A stretch of DNA of 64,000 nucleotides from Deroplatys truncata (lineage: Eukaryota; Arthropoda; Insecta; Mantodea; Mantidae). The DNA is taken from assembly GCA_030765065.1 (NCBI GenBank), contig CM060990.1:6318001-6382000 (forward strand), in the 5' to 3' direction. A program made the position numbers and the translations under genes. The notes beneath the pieces were generated by a model. The model searched no databases and had not been told where the DNA came from. It saw nothing but the letters and a program-made list of their open reading frames with translations. Each line of letters begins with the position of its first letter. Position 1 is the stretch's first letter. Shown piece by piece: positions 9,320 through 21,659 of this stretch.

Positions 9320-12300
9320 AATACAGTAGCAAAAGTTGCAATATCGTAGTAGTGTGCTGCTGGTACAAATAGTGATGTCAGTGGTGGTGGTGACATATAG
9401 TAGCAAAAGTTGCAATGTTATAGTAGTGTGCTGCTGGTACCAATAGTGATGTCAGTGGTGGTGGTGGTGACGTACAGTAGCAAAAGTGGCAATATCGTAG
9501 TAGTGTATTGCTGGTACCAATTCTGATGTCAGTGGTGGTGGTGAATACAGTAGCAAACGTTGCAATATCGTAGTAGTGTGCTGCTGGTACTAATAGAGTT
9601 GTCAGTAGTGGTGGTGGTGAAATACAGTAGCAAAAGTTGCAATATCGTAGAAGTGTGCTGCTGGTACTAATAGTGATGTCAGTGGCGGTGGTGGTGACAT
9701 ATAGTAACAAAAGTTGCAATATTGCAGTAGTGTGCTGAGGGTACTAATAGTGATGTCAGTGGTGGTGGTGGTGGTGGTGACATACAGTAGCAAAATTTGC
9801 AATATCGTGGTAGTGTGTTGCTGGTACCAATTGTGATGTCAGTGGTGGAGGTGAAATACAGTAGCAAAAGTTGCAATGTCGTAGTAGTGTGCTGCTGGTA
9901 CTAATAGTGATGTCAGTGGTGGTGGTGGTGACATACAGTAGCAAAAGTTGCAATATTGTAGTAGTGTGCTGCTGGTACTAATAGTGATGTCAGTGGTGGT
10001 GGTGGTGGTGGTGGTGGTAACATACAGTAGCAAAAGTTAGAATATCGTAGCAGTGTGTTGCTGGTAATAATAGAGATGTCAGTGGTGGTGGTGACATATA
10101 GTAGCAAAAGTTACAATATCGTAGCAGTGTGCTGCTGGTACTAATAGCGATGTCAGTGGTGGTGGTGGTGGTGGTGACATACAGTAGAAACGTTACAACA
10201 TCATAGCAGTGTGCTGCTGGTACTAATAGCGATGTCAGTGGTGGTGGCGGTCACATACAGTAGCAAAAGTTGCAATATTGTAGTAGTGTCCTGCTGGTAC
10301 TAATAGTGATGTCAGTGGTGGTGGTGGTGGTGACATACAGTTGCAAAAGTTAGAATATCGTAGCAGTGTGTTGCTGGTAATAATAGAGATGTCAGTGGTG
10401 GTGGTGACATATAGTAGCAAAAGTTACAATATCGTAGCAGTGTGCTGCTGGTACTAATAGCGATGTCAGTGGTGGTGGTGGTGGTGACATACAGTAGAAA
10501 CGTTACAACATCATAGCAGTGTGCTGCTGGTACTAATAGCGATGTCAGTGGTGGTGGCGGTCACATACAGTAGCAAAAGTTGCAATATTGTAGTAGTGTC
10601 CTGCTGGTACTAATAGTGATGTCAGTGGTGGTGGTGGTGGTGACATACAGTTGCAAAAGTTAGAATATCGTAGCAGTGTGTTGCTGGTACTAATAGAGAT
10701 GTCAGTGATGGTGGTGGTGACATATAGTAGCAAAAGTTACAATATCGTAGCAGTGTGCTGCTAGTACTAATAGCGATGTCAGTGGTGGTGGTGACATACA
10801 GTAGCAAAAGATGCAATATCGTAGTAGTGTGCTGCTGGTACTAATAGAGATGTCAGTGGTGGTGGTGAAATACAGTAGCAAAAGTTGCAATATCGTAGTA
10901 GTGTGTTGATGGTAGTAATAGTGATGTGAGTGGTGGTGGAGACATAGCGTACCAAAGGTTGTAATATTGTAGTAGTGTGCTGCTGGTACTAATAGAGGTG
11001 TCAGTGGTGGTGGTGACATACAGTAGCAAAAGGTGCAATATCGTTGTAGTGTGCTGCTGGCACTAATAGAGATGTCAGTGTTGTGGTAACATACAGTAGC
11101 AAAAGTTACAATATCGTAGTAGGTTGCTGCTGGTACTAATTGAGATGTCAGTGGTGGTGGTGGCGACATACAGTAGCAAAAGTTACAATATCGTAGTAGT
11201 CTGCTGCTGGTACTAATTGTGATGTCAGTGGTGTTGGTGGTGGTGAAATACAGTAGAAAAGTTGCAATATCGTAGTAGTGTGTTGCTGGTACTAATAGTG
11301 ATGTGAGTGGTGGTGGAGACATAGCGTACCAAAAGTTGCAATATCGTAGTAGTGTGCTGCTGGTACTAATAGTGATGTCAGTCGTGGTGGTGGTGACATA
11401 CAGTAGCAAAAGTTGCAATATTGTAGCAGTGTGCTGTTGGTACTAATAGTGATGTCAGTCGTGGTGGTGGTGACATACAGTAGCAAACGTTGCAACATCG
11501 TAGTAGTGTGCTGTTGGTACTAATAGTGATGTCAGTCGTGGTGGTGGTGGTGGTGGTGGTGGTGACATACAGTAGCAAAAGTTGCAATATTGTAGTAGTG
11601 TGCTGCTGGTACTAATAGTGATGTCGGTGGTGGTGACATAGGGTAGCAAAAGTTGCAACATTGTAGTAGTGTGCTGTTGGTACTAATAGTGATGTCAGGC
11701 GTGGTCGTGGTGACACACAGTAACAAAAGTTGCAACATTGTAGTAGTGTGCTGCTGGTACTAATAGTGATGTCGGTGGTGGTGGTGACAGAGTAGGAAGA
11801 GTTGCAATATTGTAGTACTATGCTGCTGGTACTAATAGTGATGTCAGTCGTGGTGGTGACATAGGGTAGCAAAAGTTGCAATATTGCAGTATTGTGCTGC
11901 TGGTACTAATAGTGATGTCAGTGGTTGTGGTGGCGGTGACATGCAGTAGCAAAAGTTGCAATATTGTAGCAGTGTGCTTCTGGTACTAATGGTGATGTCA
12001 GTCGTGGTGGTGACATACAGTAGCAAAAGTTGCAATATTGTAGCAGTGTGCTGCTGGTACTAATGGTGATGTCAGTCGTGGTGGTGACATACAGTAGCAA
12101 AAGTTGCAATATTGTAGCAGTGTGCTGCTGGTACTAATGGTGATGTCAGTCGTGGTGGTGGTGACATAGGGTAGCAAAAGTTGCAATATTGTAGTAGTGT
12201 GCTGCTGGTACTAATGGTGATGTCAGTCGTGGTGGTGGTGACATAGGGTAGTAAAACTTGTAATATTGTAGTAGTGTGCTGCTGGTACTAATGGTGATGT

Positions 12301-13345
12301 CAGTCGTGGTGGTGGTGACATACAGTAGCAAAAGTTGCAATATTGTAGCAGTGTGCTGCTGGTACTAATAGTGATGTCAGTCGTGGTGGTGGTGACATAG
12401 GGTAGTTAAAGTTGCAATATTGTAGCAGTGTGCTCCTGATACTAATGGTGATGTCAGTGGTGGTGGTGGTGGTGGTGGTGACATACAGTAGCAAAAGTTG
12501 CAATATTGTAGCAGTGTGCTGCTGGTACTAATGGTGATGTCAGTGGTGGTGGTGGTGGTGGTGACATACAGTAGCAAAAGTTGCAATATTGTAGCAGTGT
12601 GCTGCTGGTACTAATGGTGATGTCAGTGGTGGTGGTGGTGAAATACAGTAGCAAAAGTTGCAATATCGTAGTAGTGTGCTGCTGGTACAAATAGTGATGT
12701 CAGTGGTGGTGGTGACATATAGTAGCAAAAGTTGCAATGTTATAGTAGTGTGCTGCTGGTACCAATAGTGATGTCAGTGGTGGTGGTGGTGACGTACAGT
12801 AGCAAAAGTGGCAATATCGTAGTAGTGTATTGCTGGTACCAATTCTGATGTCAGTGGTGGTGGTGAATACAGTAGCAAACGTTGCAATATCGTAGTAGTG
12901 TGCTGCTGGTACTAATAGAGTTGTCAGTAGTGGTGGTGGTGAAATACAGTAGCAAAAGTTGCAATATCGTAGAAGTGTGCTGCTGGTACTAATAGTGATG
13001 TCAGTGGCGGTGGTGGTGACATATAGTAACAAAAGTTGCAATGTTATAGTAGTGTGCTGCTGGTACCAATAGTGATGTCAGTGGTGGTGGTGGTGACGTA
13101 CAGTAGCAAAAGTGGCAATATCGTAGTAGTGTATTGCTGGTACCAATTCTGATGTCAGTGGTGGTGGTGAATACAGTAGCAAACGTTGCAATATCGTAGT
13201 AGTGTGCTGCTGGTACTAATAGAGTTGTCAGTAGTGGTGGTGGTGAAATACAGTAGCAAAAGTTGCAATATCGTAGAAGTGTGCTGCTGGTACTAATAGT
13301 GATGTCAGTGGCGGTGGTGGTGACATATAGTAACAAAAGTTGCAA
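9320..13345. repeat. Block duplicated three times in the array (9320-9740, 12640-13040, 13030-13345)
   Basis: A run of units with diagnostic variants (GACGTACAGTAGC, AATTCTGATG, AGAGTTGTCAGTAG, TCGTAGAAGTGTGC) occurs starting 72 bp right of the 3' LTR and again about 3322 bp and about 3620 bp downstream. The second and third copies are tandem with a period near 301-304 bp. Confidence 0.85.
10062..10700. repeat. Tandem ~310-bp higher-order duplication
   Basis: Four consecutive units at about 10062-10380 recur at about 10376-10690 with the same private variants (CAGTAGAAACGTTACAACATCATAG; GGTGGCGGTCACATAC; GTGTCCTGCTGG). The copies differ mainly in GGT number. Confidence 0.85.
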
Positions 13346-14110
13346 TATTGCAGTAGTGTGCTGCTGGTACTAATAGTGATGTCGGTGGTGGTGGTGACAT
13401 AGAGTAGGAAGAGTTGCAATATTGTAGTACTATGCTGCTGGTACTAATAGTGATGTCAGTCGTGGTGGTGACATAGGGTAGCAAAAGTTGCAATATTGCA
13501 GTATTGTGCTGCTGGTACTAATAGTGATGTCAGTGGTTGTGGTGGCGGTGACATGCAGTAGCAAAAGTTGCAATATTGTAGCAGTGTGCTTCTGGTACTA
13601 ATGGTGATGTCAGTCGTGGTGGTGACATACAGGAGCAAAAGTTGCAATATTGTAGCAGTGTGCTGCTGGTACTAATGGTGATGTCAGTCGTGGTGGTGGT
13701 GACATAGGGTAGTAAAAGTTGCAATATTGTAGCATTGTGCTGCTGGTACTAATGGTGATGTCAGTCGTGGTGGTGACATACAGTAGCAAAAGTTGCAATA
13801 TTGTAGCAGTGTGCTGCTGGTACTAATGGTGATGTCAGTCGTGGTGGTGGTGACATAGGGTAGCAAAAGTTGCAATATTGTAGTAGTGTGCTGCTGGTAC
13901 TAATGGTGATGTCAGTCGTGGTGGTGGTGACATAGGGTAGTAAAACTTGTAATATTGTAGTAGTGTGCTGCTGGTACTAATGGTGATGTCAGTCGTGGTG
14001 GTGGTGACATACAGTAACAAAAGTTGCAATATTGTAGCAGTGTGCTGCTGGTACTAATGGTGATGTCAGTCGTGGTGGTGGTGACATAGGGTAGTTAAAG
14101 TTGCAATATT
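11760..14110. repeat. Segmental duplication of about 650 bp (11760-12420 and 13375-14110)
   Basis: Order-preserving runs of variant units (AGAGTAGGAAGAG, TTGCAGTATTGTG, GTGCTTCTGG, AGTAAAACTTGTAATATT, AGTTAAAGTTGC) appear at both places. The offset is about 1612 bp at the left end and 1689 bp at the right, so one unit was gained or lost after the copy was made. Confidence 0.8.
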
Positions 14111-15681
14111 GTAGCAAAGTGCTCCTGATACTAATGGTGATGTCGGTGGTGGTGGTGGTGGTGGTGACATACAGTAGCAAAAGTTGCAATATTGTAGCAG
14201 TGTGCTGCTGGTACTAATGGTGATGTCAGTGGTGGTGGTGGTGGTGGTGGTGGTAGTGACATACAGTAGCAAAAGTTGCAATATTGTAGCAGTGTGCTGC
14301 TGGTACTAATGGTGATGTCAGTGGTGGTGGTGGTGACATACAGTAGCAAATGTTGCAATATTGTAGTACTGTGCTGCTGGTACTAATAGTAATGTCCGTG
14401 GTGGTGGTGTCGGTGACATACAGTAGCAAAAGTTGCAATATTGTAGCAGCGTGCTGCTGGTACTAATAGTGATGTCAGTGGTGGTAGTGACATAGAGTAG
14501 CAAAAGTTGCAATATTGTAGTAGTGTGCTGCTGGTACTAATAGTGATGTCAGTGGTGGTGGTGGTGGTGGTGGTGGTGGTGGTGGTGGTGGCGGCGGTGA
14601 CATACAGTAGCAAAAGTTGCAACATTGTAGCAGTGTGCTGCTGGTACTAATAGTGATGTCAGTGGTGGTGGTGGCGGTGACATACAGTAGCAAAAGTTGC
14701 AATATTGTAGCAGTGTGCTGCTGGTACTAATGGTGATGTCAGTGGTGGTGGTGACATAGGGTAGCAAAAGTTGCAATATTGTAGTAGTGTGCTGCTGGTA
14801 CTAGTAGTGATGTCAGTGGTGGTGGTGGTGGTGGTGGTGGTGGTGGCGGCGGTGACATACAGTAGCAAAAGTTGCAATATTGTAGCAGTGTGCTGCTGGT
14901 ACTAATGGTGATGTCAGTGGTGGTGGTGACATAGGGTAGCAAAAGTTGCAATATTGTAGTAGTGTGCTGCTGGTACTAATAGTGATGCAAGTGGAGGTGG
15001 TGGCGGTGACATACAGTAGCAAAAGTTGCAATATTGTAGCAGTGTGCTGCTGGTACTAATGGTGATGTCAGTGGTGGTGGTGGTGGTGGTGGTGGAGACA
15101 TAGGGTAGCAAACGTTGCAATATTGTAGTAGTGTGCTGCTGGTACTAATGGTGATGTCAGTGGTGGTGGTGGTGGTGGAGACATAGGGTAGGAAACGTTG
15201 CAATATTGTAGTAGTGTGCTGCTGGTACTAATGGTGATGTCAGTGGTGGTGGTGGTGGTGGAGACATAGGGTAGCAAAAGTTGCCATATTGTAGCAGTGT
15301 GCTGCTGGTACTAATGGTGATGTCAGTGGTGGTGGTGGTGGTGGTGGTGGTGGTGGTGGTGGTGGTGGTGGAGACATAGGGTAGCAAAAGTTGCAATATT
15401 GTAGTAGTGTGCTGATGGTACTAATAGAGATGTCAGTGGTGGTGGTGACATACAGTAGCAAAAGATGCAATATTGTAGTAGTGTGCTGCTGGTACTAATG
15501 GTGATGTCAGTGGTGGTGGTGGTGGTGGTGGTGGTGGTGGTGGTGGTGGAGACATAGGGTAGCAAAAGTTGCAATATTGTAGTAGTGTGCTGATGGTACT
15601 AATAGAGATGTCAGTGGTGGTGGTGACATACAGTAGCAAAAGATGCAATATTGTAGTAGTGTGCTGCTGGTACTAATAGAG

Positions 15682-15834
15682 AAGCAACAGCTGGTGGTGA
15701 TGATGATTGTGGTAAAAGTATAGTAGCAGAATAAGAGTGTCGTGGTGGTGGAACAAATAGCGCTGCCATCTGTCGTGGTGGTCGCTGTACCATCACTGGA
15801 AGTAAGAGCTCGTGGTGGTAATGATGGCGGTGGG
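15682..15834. repeat. Transitional units between the 74-bp and 112-bp satellites
   Basis: The 74-bp pattern stops after ACTAATAGAGAAG. The next 41 bp already contain CAACAGCTGGTGGTG, part of the 112-bp unit. From GTAGCAGAATAAG at 15723 to the next GTAGCAG at 15835 is exactly 112 bp, but this unit is strongly diverged. It is the boundary form between the two families. Confidence 0.75.
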
Positions 15835-17844
15835 GTAGCAGAAGTTGCAGCAGCATAGCAATGTGGTGGTGTTGATAGTGCTGTCAATATTCGTGGTGGT
15901 AGCTGTACCATAACTGGAAGAAACAGCTGGTGGTGGTAGTGGTGGGGTAGCAGAAGTTGCAGCAGTATAGTAATGTGGTGGTGTTGATAGTGTTGTCAAC
16001 ATTCATGGTGGTAGCTGTACCATAACTGGAAGTAACAGCTGGTGGTGGTAGTGGTGGGGTAGCAGAAGTTGCAGCAGTATAGTAATGTGGTGGTGTTGAT
16101 AGTGTTGTCAACATTCATGGTGGTAGCTGTACCATAACTGGAAGTAACAGCTGGTGGTGGTAGTGGTGGGGTAGCAGAAGATGCAACAGCAAAGTAATGT
16201 GGTGGTGTTGATAGTGCTGTCGACATTCGTGGTGGTAGCTGTATCATAACTGGAAGTAACAGCTGGTGGTGGTAGTGGTGGGGTAGCAGAAGATGCAACA
16301 GCAAAGTAATGTGGTGGTGTTGATAGTGCTGTCAACATTCGTGGTGGTAGCTGTATCATAACTGGAAGTAACAGCTGGTGGTGGTAGTGGTGGGGTAGCA
16401 GAAGATGCAACAGCAAAGTAATGTGGTGGTGTTGATAGTGCTGTCAACATTCGTGGTGGTAGCTGTATCATAACTGGAAGTAACAGCTGGTGGTGGTAGT
16501 GGTGGGGTAGCAGAAGATGCAACAGCAAAGTAATGTGGTGGTGTTGATAGTGCTGTCAACATTCGTGGTGGTAGCTGTATCATAACTGGAAGTAACAGCT
16601 GGTGGTGGTAGTGGTGGGGTAGCAGAAGATGCAACAGCAAAGTAATGTGGTGGTGTTGATAGTGCTGTCAACATTCGTGGTGGTAGCTGTATCATAACTG
16701 GAAGTAACAGCTGGTGGTGGTAGTGGTGGGGTAGCAGAAGATGCAACAGCAAAGTAATGTGGTGGTGTTGATAGTGCTGTCAACATTCGTGGTGGTAGCT
16801 GTATCATAACTGGAAGTAACAGCTGGTGGTGGTAGTGGTGGGGTAGCAGAAGATGCAACAGCAAAGTAATGTGGTGGTGTTGATAGTGCTGTCAACATTC
16901 GTGGTGGTAGCTGTATCATAACTGGAAGTAACAGCTGGTGGTGGTAGTGGTGGGGTAGCAGAAGTTGCAGCAGTATAGTAATGTGGTGGTGTTGATAGTG
17001 TTGTCAACATTCATGGTGGTAGCTGTACCATAACTGGAAGTAACAGCTGGTGGTGGTAGTGGTGGGGTAGCAGAAGATGCAACAGCAAAGTAATGTGGTG
17101 GTGTTGATAGTGTTGTCAACATTCATGGTGGTAGCTGTATCATAACTGGAAGTAACAGCTGGTGGTGGTAGTGGTGGGGTAGCAGAAGTTGCAGCAGTAT
17201 AGTAATGTGGTGGTGTTGATAGTGTTGTCAACATTCATGGTGGTAGCTGTACCATAACTGGAAGTAACAGCTGGTGGTGGTAGTGGTGGGGTAGCAGAAG
17301 ATGCAACAGCAAAGTAATGTGGTGGTGTTGATAGTGTTGTCAACATTCATGGTGGTAGCTGTACCATAACTGGAAGTAACAGCTGGTGGTGGTAGTGGTG
17401 GGGTAGCAGAAGATGCAACAGCAAAGTAATGTGGTGGTGTTGATAGTGCTGTCAACATTCGTGGTGGTAGCTGTATCATAACTGGAAGTAACAGCTGGTG
17501 GTGGTAGTGGTGGGGTAGCAGACGATGCAACAGCAAAGTAATGTGGTGGTGTTGATAGTGTTGTCAACATTCATGGTGGTAGCTGTACCATAACTGGAAG
17601 TAACAGCTGGTGGTGGTAGTGGTGGGGTAGCAGAAGATGCAACAGCAAAGTAATGTGGTGGTGTTGATAGTGCTGTCAACATTCGTGGTGGTAGCTGTAT
17701 CATAACTGGAAGTAACAGCTGGTGGTGGTAGTGGTGGGGTAGCAGACGATGCAACAGTATAGTAATGTGGTGGTGTTGATAGTGCTGTCAACATTCGTGG
17801 TGGTAGCTGTATCATAACTGGAAGTAACAGCTGGTGGTGGTAGG
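15723..17844. repeat. 112-bp satellite, about 19 units
   Basis: Tandem units of 112 bp starting GTAGCAGAAG. Two main variants occur: one with TTGCAGCAGTATAG, TTGTCAACATTCATGG and TGTACCATAAC; the other with ATGCAACAGCAAAG, GCTGTCAACATTCGTGG and TGTATCATAAC. Between about 16150 and 16960 the second type is repeated nearly unchanged; further right the types mix. The first part of the unit aligns with the 74-bp unit (GTAGCA-AAGTTGCA, AGTA-TGTG, TAGTG-TGTCA), and the extra part contains TAACTGGAAGTAACAGC. The array ends abruptly after GGTGGTGGTAGGGGG. Confidence 0.95.
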
Positions 17845-18349
17845 GGGATAGCAGTAATAGCAGTATTTCGTGTGTATGCTTTATTCAAGGAGCTCTATTT
17901 GTTTCGCCCGGAGCTATACTTGACTCTCCAGTGCATCGGTTAATATTCAGTAATCAGGTCGTTGTGTACTAAACCCATGTGCTTGAAGGACCATAGGATG
18001 CGTGTGTTGAAAGGAAACTGGGACAACCACTTTCGCCCTGTCCGAGCGAGAACGTGTAAAGGATAGCCATTGGAATCTCGGACATACGCACTCATCCGTA
18101 AACATAATCTGGTAACCAGGCTATGGAGATTTCTGATTCATAGATAGAAAACTCCTTGTTTTCATCAAGGGGTTTGAGATAGGATTTCCTGATAGATAAT
18201 TGTTAGCTGTTAAAATTCTACCGGAAGCAGTAATACTATTGCTTATTACACTCGCATCGCTCGCGGCTACTGTTATTGCTAAACAATGCCACAGTACCTT
18301 ACTAATGCTGCAACATAAGGTGGCCCCCTAGAAATTCCGAGGTTTCTAA
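17845..18349. other. Unique-looking AT-rich DNA
   Basis: About 500 bp with no open frame, tandem repeat or recognisable element. It starts just after the satellite edge and ends at the target duplication of a SINE. Confidence 0.6.
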
Positions 18350-18494
18350 CAAATTTTAGTTTAAAAGGTAGAATCAGATGACTGAAAAATTCAATGCCAT
18401 AGCATTGAATTTTTCAGTCATCTGATTCTACCTTTCCAACCCTGTCCAACACACGGCTTGTGTGAAAGAACAATTAATTCCAAATTTTAGTTTA
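18350..18494 (+). mobile_element. SINE fragment with inverted 5' part (foldback) and 14-bp target duplication
   Basis: The 14-bp sequence CAAATTTTAGTTTA is present at 18350-18363 and 18481-18494. Between them, a 34-bp arm (18364-18397) is followed by a 4-nt loop and its perfect reverse complement (18402-18435), then a 45-bp tail ending GTGAAAGAACAATTAATTC. Right arm plus tail match the 3' half of the complete SINE at 45691-45833. This is a retroposed 3' SINE end whose 5' part was replaced by an inverted copy of its own middle. The arms abut the target duplication exactly. Confidence 0.88.
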
Positions 18495-19240
18495 GTTTAT
18501 CACTTTGAATACAACTGCTTAACTTCGTATTTATGATGCTAAGTATCGTGCTGACTCACATAAAACCGTCAAATAAGAAAACCATGCTTCTACGCTTTCT
18601 TTTCCCGGAGTTCCAAATGCTCTGCAAGAAATCCGTAACGCTTCATTTAAAGAACTGTAAATCTTGCAAGATGTAGCTGCTAATATTTCGCACACATCAC
18701 AACATAAAATTCTGGTTTTTTAGACACGGAATGTTCAGATTATAACTTTATTTAAAACTTTACACGAGTTTGAATCTATTAAGAAGTTCTTTTTAAAAAC
18801 TTATTTCAATTAGTTTTCTAATAAAAGTAATATGAATACTGGCTAATGTTTAAATTATTATTGTTCATTTATTATTTCCAATACTTTTTACTGAAAGACA
18901 ATGTAATATGTAATTACGTGGTCGCTAATGACCTAGTTGTTTACGCGACCTAAGATACAAAAAATTAAAAAAGCATCGATTTCTTTCCTCTTTAATATGT
19001 TTTGCTTTTGTTTTATCTGGGAAGTATGGATTCTTGTGAAAGTAGCCAACAAGCGATCTTTGTGCTTGAAGCATGGAGATCAAGTTTTAAACTCGGTGTG
19101 TGGAGAGCATAAAATCCATATTGGCGATTGTTACTTTTGTGTAGTGAATGTGAAAATCCTACCCTTGTCTTATATGCTTGGGGAAAAGTAACGAGGCACC
19201 CAAGAGCAAATATAACTATAAATGCAACATGTACCATTAA
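18495..19240. other. AT-rich intergenic DNA, no feature seen
   Basis: No repeat structure or convincing protein. An open frame at 18937-19191 has no recognisable domain and overlaps other equally long frames. Confidence 0.55.
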
Positions 19241-19860
19241 TAAGCCATCGGTGTGGCTCGGTTTCGATCCCCGGCGTCCGTCCGCTGTCACCATGGCTTT
19301 TTCGGGGGTTTTGCCGGGTCGTCAGGCGAATGATGCAATGGTTTCTTTCATCCCGCGAATTTCCTGTCCCTCCATTTCGTTCCATCAATAATTTCATTCA
19401 TCCTTCATCCCGTTTGGTCTACTTCAGGGCTGAAAGTGTCCGCGATGGTGTTTTGGTGCAGCTTGGCAGGGAAAAAAGATGTTCTCTGTTAATTTTCTCC
19501 GTCCCTCCGCCTTCGACTGGTTGCCAGGGTATAAGGAGCACCCCTTGGGGAGCGTTGGACCCTGTGTGAGGCGGTGTCCCCGGTCTGCCTGTCCGACTAC
19601 CGGGGTGTTTATATCTGGAAACTGTATGGACCCTGACATTGCTCTGCCGTCACTCCTGGTTCCGGCCGCCCTGTGTCTGCCTTCCCTCCCGAGGGCACCC
19701 CTTGTGGGGCGACGCGGTACAATATCCTCCTTCCTGTATGGTGCCAAATCCCCTCCGCTTCACAATCCATATAAAGTAGGGCTAATGAAGCAACCTGTTA
19801 AGGGGTCATTGCTTCAAAACATCTTTTTCTCTCCCTGTACCGCTATTGGAGAAAGCTAAA
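19241..19860. other. GC-rich block, unclassified dispersed-repeat candidate
   Basis: A sharp change to GC-rich, C/T-rich sequence in AT-rich surroundings. It opens with a tRNA B-box-like stretch (GGTTTCGATCCCCGGCG near 19258-19275) with no matching A box upstream. It then holds pyrimidine-rich motifs (TTTCATCCCGCGAATTTCC). Overlapping frames of about 100-126 codons occur on both strands with no domain I recognise, as expected from GC-rich DNA with few stops. It could be a LINE untranslated region or a SINE tail. I have no proof for either. Confidence 0.4.
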
Positions 19861-21659
19861 GTTGTGTCCGGTAGTCAGATTCAGATACTTACAAATGATC
19901 TAAATGCCATAAATGTTATAACAAAAATAAGTGGGTATCCTGGATAATCATAAAAGCTACGATTTTCATTAACCAGTATAATATATGCTGTCTGACAAAA
20001 ATCTGGTTGTTAATAATATCATACAAGTTAACTCTGTCCATAGCTGGAGGAGAGGCTCCATCAAGTTGATGGAAGATGCATAAGACGGCTATTACTGGAG
20101 CCTTCAATGTCATCCACATGGACATAACTCGCTCGGAATTAAACGATATTCAGTGCTTTATGTACACTGTCCTTTAAAATATAACATAATTTTACAGTAA
20201 TTTCTGAAAAGTCTTTGCCTCTGCTTTATTTTGTATGTATTTTGTATTTCATTGGCTTACTCAGTATCTCAAAACCAACAGCAAACCTAGAAAAACTGAT
20301 ATATTTGTGATTAATAACCTTAAAATGGTTCACGAAGGTTGGCACTAATATACATACCCACTAGTGTTATCTATGATACCAAATAAATTTATCCGAAAAT
20401 GAGAACTTTTCATTCTGACTGCCAAATAATCTTGCGTTCCTTGTTTTAAGCCACAATGTCTATGAATAATCTTGCTCTAGAACCTTCATATGCAAACATC
20501 GGCTCATCTGAACCATTGTGTCACGTAGGAAACAACTGGAGAGAGGCATGTTTCGGTCGAATTCTATGTATCACTCGGCTACCCCGTAAGATAAACGTTT
20601 TACCATCCTCTGCGTAGCACCCAACATGGTTTCTGAGAAACGCATCATCTTATGGCGAGATTTGTGTTGGTACGGTACTTAATGATAATGAAGGAACGTA
20701 ATTTTAAAATTTAGGTAATTATTTACAACTTGTAGGTAAATAAATATTAGAAGAAAATGCAATGAAAAAAAAATAGTTTTCAAAGAGTTTAAGGTATCCG
20801 GTTAAGGTTCCAGTAGGATGCAAACTGGGAGTCGGGTACAAATTGAACCTTCGGAAAGGTTGTAAGAACTACAAGTCAGAATAATTAGTCTTAGAAAGAA
20901 TAATTTCCAGATTTGGTACGAAGAGGAATTTCGTAAACGTTATAAGATTGTACAACTTGTATTCGTTGCTTTATTTTCTATTACATTTCTACTGCATAAT
21001 ATCTCCAGCATTATTCTTAGACATAGTTTATTTATAGTTTTATTTTTTATTTCTTTAAAGTGCATGGCAATAATAGTTTAAGTATGATGCAACCGATATC
21101 AACCCAATGTTCCTAGAAGCGTCTAGCCTATTTTACAGGTAACTTACATAGTATATCGACAGCTAATCTTTAACCTTAAATTCCAAAATGTCCTGGTTTC
21201 CTACTAATACATAGGAAGTCATATAAGTTAATACTCCGAAATCACCCAACATATTTCCTTTCTTATCTACCTACACAAGTGTATTAACGGCGAAGTACTA
21301 CCTAACATACTTTGTTTTTGTGCGGTTTTAATTCCAAACGTAAGCATTTTTAGTAACTTAATTAACTCTCACTAACCTACATAGCGTGTTAACAGCGTAA
21401 CCTATGTAATCTACCATTCTCAAATATTTTAATCTAGCGACAGTCCTACATCATTTCTTTGTAGCGATGCTGAGAGTGAAGTACTGAGACACTTATGTAA
21501 AACGAATACAATATGGACAAGACAGATAGGGAAACTGGAAAATGATCAGGTTAACGAAAATTGCATTACGACTATTTCCCCCACACTTACGTTGTGTAAT
21601 AATTTCTCGCAGCATCACACTCTTCCTGAGTGTTGGAACACTTGCCGATGTAGCGGGTA
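19861..21659. other. AT-rich intergenic DNA, no feature seen
   Basis: About 1.8 kb with only short open frames and no repeat structure visible by eye. The right end is the terminal repeat of a Tc1-like element. Confidence 0.55.

Larger units (their letters stand above)
9248..15681. repeat. 74-bp minisatellite array, right block
   Basis: Continuation of the same array after the retrotransposon, about 83 units. Units here mostly carry ACATACAGTAGC or ACATAGGGTAGC and are longer on average (77 bp and more) because the GGT run grows. It reaches about 12 GGT at 14554-14589 and 14 GGT at 15328-15369, compared with 3-4 in the left block. From about 12000 the spacer changes from ACTAATAGTGATG to ACTAATGGTGATG. 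The longest minus-strand open stretch (10702-11418) arises where unit lengths happen to stay in frame. Confidence 0.96.

Noticed and set aside
10702-11418. 238-codon open stretch on the minus strand inside the minisatellite (Thr/Pro/His/Tyr-rich)
   Set aside because: It arises where unit lengths are multiples of three or indels compensate. Similar frames occur in every unit, shift relative to each other, and have no stable start or neighbours.
15835-17844. CRISPR array
   Set aside because: Units are contiguous 112-bp copies without unique spacers, in a eukaryotic repeat context.
19424-19859. Overlapping 107- and 126-codon frames on both strands
   Set aside because: Both lie in a GC-rich block with few stop codons by chance, with no recognisable domain on either strand.
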